Assembly (NCBI GenBank): GCA_963732925.1
Contig: CAVTBJ010000009.1
Location: 124,001 to 188,000, forward strand
Source of the DNA: DASZRZ01 sp963732925
GTDB lineage: Bacteria; Acidobacteriota; Terriglobia; Terriglobales; Acidobacteriaceae
Reading direction: 5' to 3'
Length of the DNA stretch: 64,000 nucleotides
The notes under the pieces were generated by a model, which made no database searches, was not told the DNA's origin, and saw only the letters and a list, made by a program, of their open reading frames with translations. Made by a program: the position numbers and the translations under genes. This document shows, in pieces, positions 62,934 to 64,000 of this stretch. Positions within the stretch are counted from its first letter, which is position 1. The number at the start of each line of letters is the position of its first letter.

Positions 62934-64000
62934 ATGGCTGGCGCTTCCACCTCAATCAAGACGCGCCCCGCGGCAACAGCCGAGGCGGCGTCGGTGGAGC
63001 GCTATTTTCAGGTTTCGCTATTTCTGCTGGTCACCACCGGTTTCGTCACACTAGCCGGAACCGGGCGGCTGGACCTGTTCTCCATTGCCGGAGTTTCGAT
63101 GGCGCTGGGCATCCGCGCCATCCTGCTGCTACGCAACCATACGGTGTTGATTCCGGAGCGCTGGACCTCGCTGGCGACTCTGGGCTATCTGGTTTTCTTT
63201 GCCGTAGATTTGGTCTTCCTCTCCGGCAGCTACGTCAGCGCCAGTGTTCATCTGGTCCTGTTCACCATTGTCGTGAAGCTGTTTTCCGTGCAGCGGGAGC
63301 GCGACCACCTCTACCTGATGGTGCTTTCGTTTCTGGCGGTGCTGTCGGCGGCCGTCCTCACCGTGGACACCGTGTTTTTCGCGTTGTTCTGCGTGTTCTT
63401 GCTGATCGCGGTGAACACGTTTCTGAGCATGGAAATGCGCCGGTCCTTGCGTTCGTTGGGTTCGGAGGTTCGTCCGGCGGGAAGCCTGGAGGAGCGCTCC
63501 GCGGGCACGACGGCGATGAGCGCTGCCGCCGCCGTGGGTTTTGCTCCCCTGTCGCGCGCCCTCTCGGGCACCGGATTCCTGCTTAGCGCCGTGACCATGG
63601 CGCTGTCGCTGGGACTTTTTTTCATGCTGCCCCGTCTCTCCGCCGGATATCTGAGCTCCTACTCTCCGCACAATCAATTCGTGAGCGGCTTCAGTGAAAG
63701 TGTGCAGCTAGGGGAAATCGGACGCATTCAGCAGTCGAATACCATCGTGATGCACGTCGAACTAGACAACCCGGACGGGACCCCGGCGCAGGGCCCCGAC
63801 CCCAGCGCTCTGGATTTGAAGTGGCGCGGGGTGGCGCTGACCCACTTCGACGGCAGGATCTGGTCCAACCCTCTCCACCAGTCCATGGAAGTGGCCCTGG
63901 CGAACGACGGGCGCTTCGACCTGTGGCGCAGGCCATCCCGGGGAAAACCTCGCCGCCCTCCGCGATCAGCGGTTTCGTTCTCTACGCTACCGGGTGGTGA
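62934..64000 (+). CDS. TgpA-type transglutaminase membrane protein, 3' end outside window
   Basis: The frame stays open to the window edge (355 codons). The N-terminal part has about six hydrophobic segments and resembles the DUF3488/TgpA N-terminal region that precedes a transglutaminase-like domain, which would lie outside the window. The YLVFFAVDLVFLSGSYVSASVHLVLF and LFSVQRERDHLYLMVLS segments are typical. The last 30 codons change character near 63940, with Arg/Pro-rich residues where an alternative frame reads sensibly, so a frameshift is likely there. An upstream ATG at 62924 in another frame is not the start. Confidence 0.72.
   Translation, partial: MAGASTSIKTRPAATAEAASVERYFQVSLFLLVTTGFVTLAGTGRLDLFSIAGVSMALGIRAILLLRNHTVLIPERWTSLATLGYLVFFAVDLVFLSGSYVSASVHLVLFTIVVKLFSVQRERDHLYLMVLSFLAVLSAAVLTVDTVFFALFCVFLLIAVNTFLSMEMRRSLRSLGSEVRPAGSLEERSAGTTAMSAAAAVGFAPLSRALSGTGFLLSAVTMALSLGLFFMLPRLSAGYLSSYSPHNQFVSGFSESVQLGEIGRIQQSNTIVMHVELDNPDGTPAQGPDPSALDLKWRGVALTHFDGRIWSNPLHQSMEVALANDGRFDLWRRPSRGKPRRPPRSAVSFSTLPGG

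Noticed and set aside
1..64000. tRNA, rRNA, tmRNA, prophage or transposon genes
   Set aside because: I scanned for the usual landmarks, such as T-loop GTTCGA strings in a tRNA frame, transposase motifs and terminal repeats. None was convincing.

Overview
The window looks like a chromosomal segment of an Acidobacteriota bacterium, probably from the Koribacter / Sulfotelmatobacter side of Terriglobia. This is an inference from high GC content, a secretin carrying a cohesin domain next to GspG-like pseudopilins, carboxypeptidase-regulatory-like secreted proteins, a BON lipoprotein with a proline-rich linker, YncE-type propellers, and short dispersed intergenic repeats. No rRNA, tRNA, CRISPR array, prophage, transposase or plasmid gene was seen. 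The content is mostly ordinary core and accessory chromosome.

Layout. 0-6.7 kb: BON lipoprotein (partial), a small hypothetical gene, mobA overlapping an MlaF-like ABC ATPase, a PNPOx-fold protein, riboflavin genes ribE and ribD, a small membrane protein, ftsY. 6.9-14.5 kb: a c-di-GMP and pilus control block with an HD-GYP sensor, two PilZ proteins, a prepilin peptidase, a PilS-like kinase and a PilR/NtrC-like regulator. 14.6-21 kb: lactate dehydrogenase, DinB, a lipoprotein, a TPR protein, an OmpA/Pal-like lipoprotein and uvrC. 21.3-26.3 kb (minus strand): metG, larC, a DUF1634 protein and a TauE permease. 26.5-32.4 kb: argS, a secreted mutarotase-fold protein, pepA, a PAS fragment and smpB. 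32.8-36.8 kb: secretin-cohesin, two pseudopilins and a small zinc-ribbon protein. 36.8-46 kb: a cNMP-binding thioredoxin-reductase-like protein, a haem-motif propeller, an IscU-like scaffold, a radical SAM plus glutaredoxin-like pair, a DipZ-like thioredoxin-fold protein, a Nudix hydrolase and YmdB. 46-56.8 kb: a Spy-like protein, acyl-CoA synthetase, thiG, an FtsB-like protein, phosphohexomutase, cutA, DUF5996, an M48 protease and aspartase. 56.9-64 kb: an ABC exporter with its TetR regulator, a YncE propeller, a lipoprotein, fabH, an SRP RNA gene (ffs) and a transglutaminase-family membrane protein cut by the window edge.

Two features stand out across the whole window. First, many recognisable genes are broken by one-base frameshifts or a nonsense codon (pilD, the kinase, ldh, the TPR gene, argS with many, the TrxR-like gene, the Nudix gene, the Spy-like gene, fadD, fabH and the last gene), while their neighbours are intact. 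Because argS and fabH are normally essential, a low-quality draft assembly is the simplest explanation. Second, several genes start about 6-8 bases after a clear -10 box and have no ribosome-binding site, which suggests leaderless mRNAs.

I found no clear undescribed multi-gene system. The best leads are single-gene oddities: the cysteine-less TrxR-like fusion, the secretin-cohesin fusion, the IscU-like protein without its third cysteine, and the self-regulated ABC exporter promoter.
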